A stretch of 6,190 nt of DNA, taken from Chloroflexota bacterium (GTDB lineage: Bacteria; Chloroflexota; UBA5177; JANWHV01). The position numbers and the translations under genes were made by a program. The notes under the pieces are model-generated. The model did no database searches and was not told the DNA's origin. It saw nothing but the letters and a program-made list of their open reading frames with translations. The DNA is taken from positions 1 to 6,190 of the forward strand of contig JANWHO010000210.1 of the NCBI GenBank assembly GCA_025450375.1. The letters run 5' to 3'. Positions 3,693 through 6,190 of the stretch are shown here, piece after piece; the stretch's first letter is position 1, and every line of letters begins with the position of its first letter.

Positions 3693-6190
3693 GTGGGTAT
3701 CACGATCCGTGAGTATACGCCGGGTGACGCCGAAGCCCTGGCACGTATGTGGAATGAAAGCGGCGTGGGCTGGCCGGACGGCTGGTCGCGGGTACCCACC
3801 TCCGACGATTATTGGCTCGACGAGGTGGCCCAACTCGATCCGCTGGCCATCTATCTCGCGGTCGAGGACGATCGGGTAGTTGCCTACTGCGAGTTGAACG
3901 AGGACAGCGAACGGGCCGAGGTGATCTGGCTTGACCTGATCAACGTCCACCCGTCCGCCTGGAGCCGGGGAGTTGGGCGCGACCTGGTGCGCCGCGGGGT
4001 GGCGCTGGCGATCTCCCGTGGCTACCGGCGCATGGACCTCTCCACCTGGTCGGGAAACTTCCGCGCCGTACCTCTCTATAAAAAGTGCGGCTTCTTCTGG
4101 CGTCCCGGCACCGTGGTGCATATGGAGAACTATCTTCCCCTCCTGCACACCGTCCCAGTTTGCGCCCAGTTCTTCGCGCGCCATGACTGGTATCGGACCA
4201 TGCGTCGCGCCTTGGCCGTAACCGAGGACGACGAGCGGAGCGGGCACATCCGGGGTTACCACTATCGTTGGGAAGCGGACGGAGAAACTCTGGCCGTGTT
4301 CGTGGATCGGCTGATCGGTGGGGTGGCGGCCATCGAGACCGATCAGTATGCCATTCAGACTGCCTTCGAGAGCGAGACTTTGATCGCCGGCCAGACGGGC
4401 GCCGCGCATTGGACGATCGTCAACAAGGGCGAGAGCGATCTTGATGTCGTGCTGGTGGCCCGCGGCCACGGGCTGCACGGCAACCTGGAGCGGCGGCTGT
4501 TGGTCCCCAAGACAGAGGAGGTGTCGCTCGCGGTTCGCGCCGATCAAAGTCTGGAAGGCCCGCAGCCCTACGTGGAAGCGGTGGTGGCGATCAACGGTCA
4601 ATTCCTCACTCTCCGCGGCTCGGTCCCGGTGCAACCCGCGCTGAGCGTGGCCACCGACCCCGATACGATTGGCCTCACCCCGCGGGTGCCGCAGGCCGTA
4701 CGGCTACTCCTCACCAACAACCTGGCCGAACCGCTTACCCTGCTGGCCGGGGCCCTGCCCGTGGAACCCACCCAAGATGGCCTGGCCTGGCTTCAGGTGC
4801 CGCCGCCAGAGGGACTGGCAATCGATCTGCCGGCCCAGGCGGTACGTCTGGAGCCGGGCCGGCAAGAAGCGGTGGGGTGCACCTTCCGCGCCGACTACGC
4901 GGGTTCCTTCCAGACCGCCCCCGCCCTGCAAGTGGCGGCGGGCGGCCAGGCCCGTTCGGTGGAGAGCCCGCCCATCGCCGCCCTGGCCGTGGACCAGGGA
5001 ACGCCGGTGGCCGGACGCGATGGCGAATACGTGCGGGTGGAAAACGGGGTGCTCCGCCTTTGGGTCGCCCTGAAGGGAGGCGAACTCAGTCTGGAGGACG
5101 CGGCGACCGGGCGGCCGATCCTCAGCCACCAGATTCTTCTTGGCCCACCCTATTACCCGCGTGACCTTGATCGCCAGCCATTTCAGATCGCCTGGGATGC
5201 CGAGAACGGGCAGCAGGTACTGACCCTGGAGAGCTTCTCGCGCCGCCTTCCGGGCTTAAGGGTGCGCTGGACCCTCAGTGTGGATAGCGCCCCGCTCGTC
5301 CGCTCCGAGGTCACCCTGGAGAACACCTCCACGCACCCGCTCCAGGTAGCCTTGCGCGCGATCACCCGCCCACTCCTCGAAGGAGCGCGGCTCACCCTGC
5401 CGCTGGCCGGAGGCCCGGTGGAAGGGCAGACCCGCGACGAGTTTCCCGATTGGCTAGAGCCCTATCTGCGCGAGCCCGAACGGCTGGCCGAGGGCTGGAT
5501 GGCCTTCCACACTCCCGGTGTCTCCGGCCAGGTGGGGCTGGGCGGCGGCCTCTGCTGGGCGAACATGGCCGAACAGGCGCCCGCCGACTGGCGGGGCTTC
5601 GCCGTGGTGACGCCAGTCAGAACCCTGGCCCCTGGCGGCCAGCTGATCCTGGATCCCACGTACCTGATCGCCGGCCCGGTTGACGCGGCGCTGGTCCGCG
5701 GCCATTGGCGCCGCCTTTTCGGGGCCGCCGCCCCGCAAGAGATGCTGGCGCCGCAGCCGCCGCTCTCGGTGCGCGTGACTCCGCCGGTGCTGGTGGCGCG
5801 CGAGGGCGCGGCCCACGGCGAGGTGGTCCTGATCAACCATAACAGCGCCAGCGAAGTGGGCACGGTGGATGTGGCCTGTCCCGGCTGGGAGGCACTGCTG
5901 GACGGGAGTCACATGCGCAGCGATGAGAGCGCGCCCTCCCACCAGCACCTCAACCTTCAGGCGCGCCCTGGGGCCGAGCAGACCTTCCTCCATGGCGGCG
6001 CCATCACCTACCGAGGCCGGTTGGCCGACGTGGGCAGCCGGTTCACCGTCCTGGCCCTGGCCACCGGAGCCGAGATCCGAGTGGACGAGGACGAGCACCA
6101 GGGTTCGCGGCGCCTTCGCGTACATAATGGGCGCCTCCAATTCTCGGTTACCCCCGATTACGCGGCGGCGATTACCGAGTTAGCCCTGGA
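3693..6190 (+). CDS. GNAT acetyltransferase fused to a long beta-sandwich C-terminus (3' partial)
   Basis: One frame of 832 codons runs from GTG 3693 past the right edge with no stop, checked codon by codon. Residues 1-145 form a GNAT domain expected to transfer acetyl from acetyl-CoA to an amine. It starts GITIREYTPGD and has motif A with V85-H-P87 and R92-G-V-G-R96, then N122-F-R-A-V-P-L-Y-K-K-C-G-F134 (motif B). There is no signal peptide, so it is probably cytoplasmic. The remaining ~690 residues look like serial beta modules: an Ig/CARDB-like stretch with TIVNKGESDLDVVL, a second with VRLLLTNNLAEPLTL, then a region from about 445 (VENGVLRLWV, LKGGELSLEDAATGRPIL from 460, LGPPYYPRD from 483, VTLENTS near 544) that resembles the galactose-mutarotase fold. 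A further Ig-like unit (VVLINHNSASEVGTVDV) precedes the edge. The start is set by AGGGGG at 3682-3687 and by the usual GNAT N-terminus. The C-terminal fold assignments are inference and the substrate is unknown. Confidence 0.92.
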   Translation, partial: MGITIREYTPGDAEALARMWNESGVGWPDGWSRVPTSDDYWLDEVAQLDPLAIYLAVEDDRVVAYCELNEDSERAEVIWLDLINVHPSAWSRGVGRDLVRRGVALAISRGYRRMDLSTWSGNFRAVPLYKKCGFFWRPGTVVHMENYLPLLHTVPVCAQFFARHDWYRTMRRALAVTEDDERSGHIRGYHYRWEADGETLAVFVDRLIGGVAAIETDQYAIQTAFESETLIAGQTGAAHWTIVNKGESDLDVVLVARGHGLHGNLERRLLVPKTEEVSLAVRADQSLEGPQPYVEAVVAINGQFLTLRGSVPVQPALSVATDPDTIGLTPRVPQAVRLLLTNNLAEPLTLLAGALPVEPTQDGLAWLQVPPPEGLAIDLPAQAVRLEPGRQEAVGCTFRADYAGSFQTAPALQVAAGGQARSVESPPIAALAVDQGTPVAGRDGEYVRVENGVLRLWVALKGGELSLEDAATGRPILSHQILLGPPYYPRDLDRQPFQIAWDAENGQQVLTLESFSRRLPGLRVRWTLSVDSAPLVRSEVTLENTSTHPLQVALRAITRPLLEGARLTLPLAGGPVEGQTRDEFPDWLEPYLREPERLAEGWMAFHTPGVSGQVGLGGGLCWANMAEQAPADWRGFAVVTPVRTLAPGGQLILDPTYLIAGPVDAALVRGHWRRLFGAAAPQEMLAPQPPLSVRVTPPVLVAREGAAHGEVVLINHNSASEVGTVDVACPGWEALLDGSHMRSDESAPSHQHLNLQARPGAEQTFLHGGAITYRGRLADVGSRFTVLALATGAEIRVDEDEHQGSRRLRVHNGRLQFSVTPDYAAAITELAL

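Noticed and set aside
2395..3879. 494-codon + strand open frame antisense to Uma2 and running into the GNAT start
   Set aside because: It is mostly opposite the strongly supported Uma2 gene, its product is Arg/Gly/His-rich with no recognisable motif, and it crosses the intergenic space and the GNAT gene in the wrong frame.
3603..4634. 343-codon minus-strand open frame opposite the GNAT domain
   Set aside because: The + strand here encodes clear GNAT motifs A and B. The minus-strand product shows no family signature and is typical of antisense openness in GC-rich DNA.
4669..5164. Short + strand open frames in other phases (4669-5073 and 4877-5164)
   Set aside because: Both are internal to the long fusion frame and are Arg/Pro/Trp-rich, as expected of shifted reading of GC-rich codons.
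5454..6140. 228-codon minus-strand open frame near the right edge
   Set aside because: It lies opposite the continuous GNAT-fusion frame, has no domain signature, and has no convincing ribosome binding site.

Overview
The window is high-GC bacterial DNA carrying four protein genes and short, structured intergenic spaces. No RNA gene, CRISPR array or insertion sequence was seen. The organism is probably a member of the Chloroflexota (a Thermomicrobia-like lineage). This is an inference from three traits: a secreted protein with a Pro/Thr 'PTATPT' linker, a Uma2-family gene with a long alanine-rich coiled coil, and a nested GTAGGGGCACCCC-type palindromic repeat between genes. None of these is decisive.

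Layout, left to right. (1) Bases 1-972, + strand: rsgA, the circularly permuted GTPase of 30S ribosome maturation. Its frame is open to the left edge, so its true start may lie outside the window. (2) Bases 973-1104: a convergent intergenic space dominated by a 65-bp near-perfect palindrome, with two smaller inverted repeats. (3) Bases 1105-2484, - strand: a secreted phospholipase D-fold protein in which both HKD catalytic motifs have lost His and Lys, followed by a Pro/Thr linker and a C-terminal beta domain. It appears to have its own promoter and a possibly leaderless GTG start. (4) Bases 2572-3456, - strand: a Uma2-family PD-(D/E)XK nuclease-like protein with a coiled coil and an (S/T)DP-repeat tail. 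(5) Bases 3457-3692: a divergent promoter region. (6) Bases 3693-6190, + strand, running off the right edge: one uninterrupted frame of at least 832 codons. It begins with a complete GNAT acetyltransferase domain and continues through several apparent beta-sandwich modules, one of which looks like the galactose-mutarotase fold. It has no stop codon in the window, so a search for closed ORFs would miss it.

The genes do not form an obvious pathway. rsgA and the PLD-like gene are convergent. The PLD-like and Uma2 genes lie on the same strand, 87 bp apart, with a promoter candidate between them. Uma2 and the GNAT fusion are divergent and may share control sequences. The items most worth a second look are the giant GNAT fusion, the double loss of catalytic residues in the secreted PLD-like protein, and the nested palindrome.
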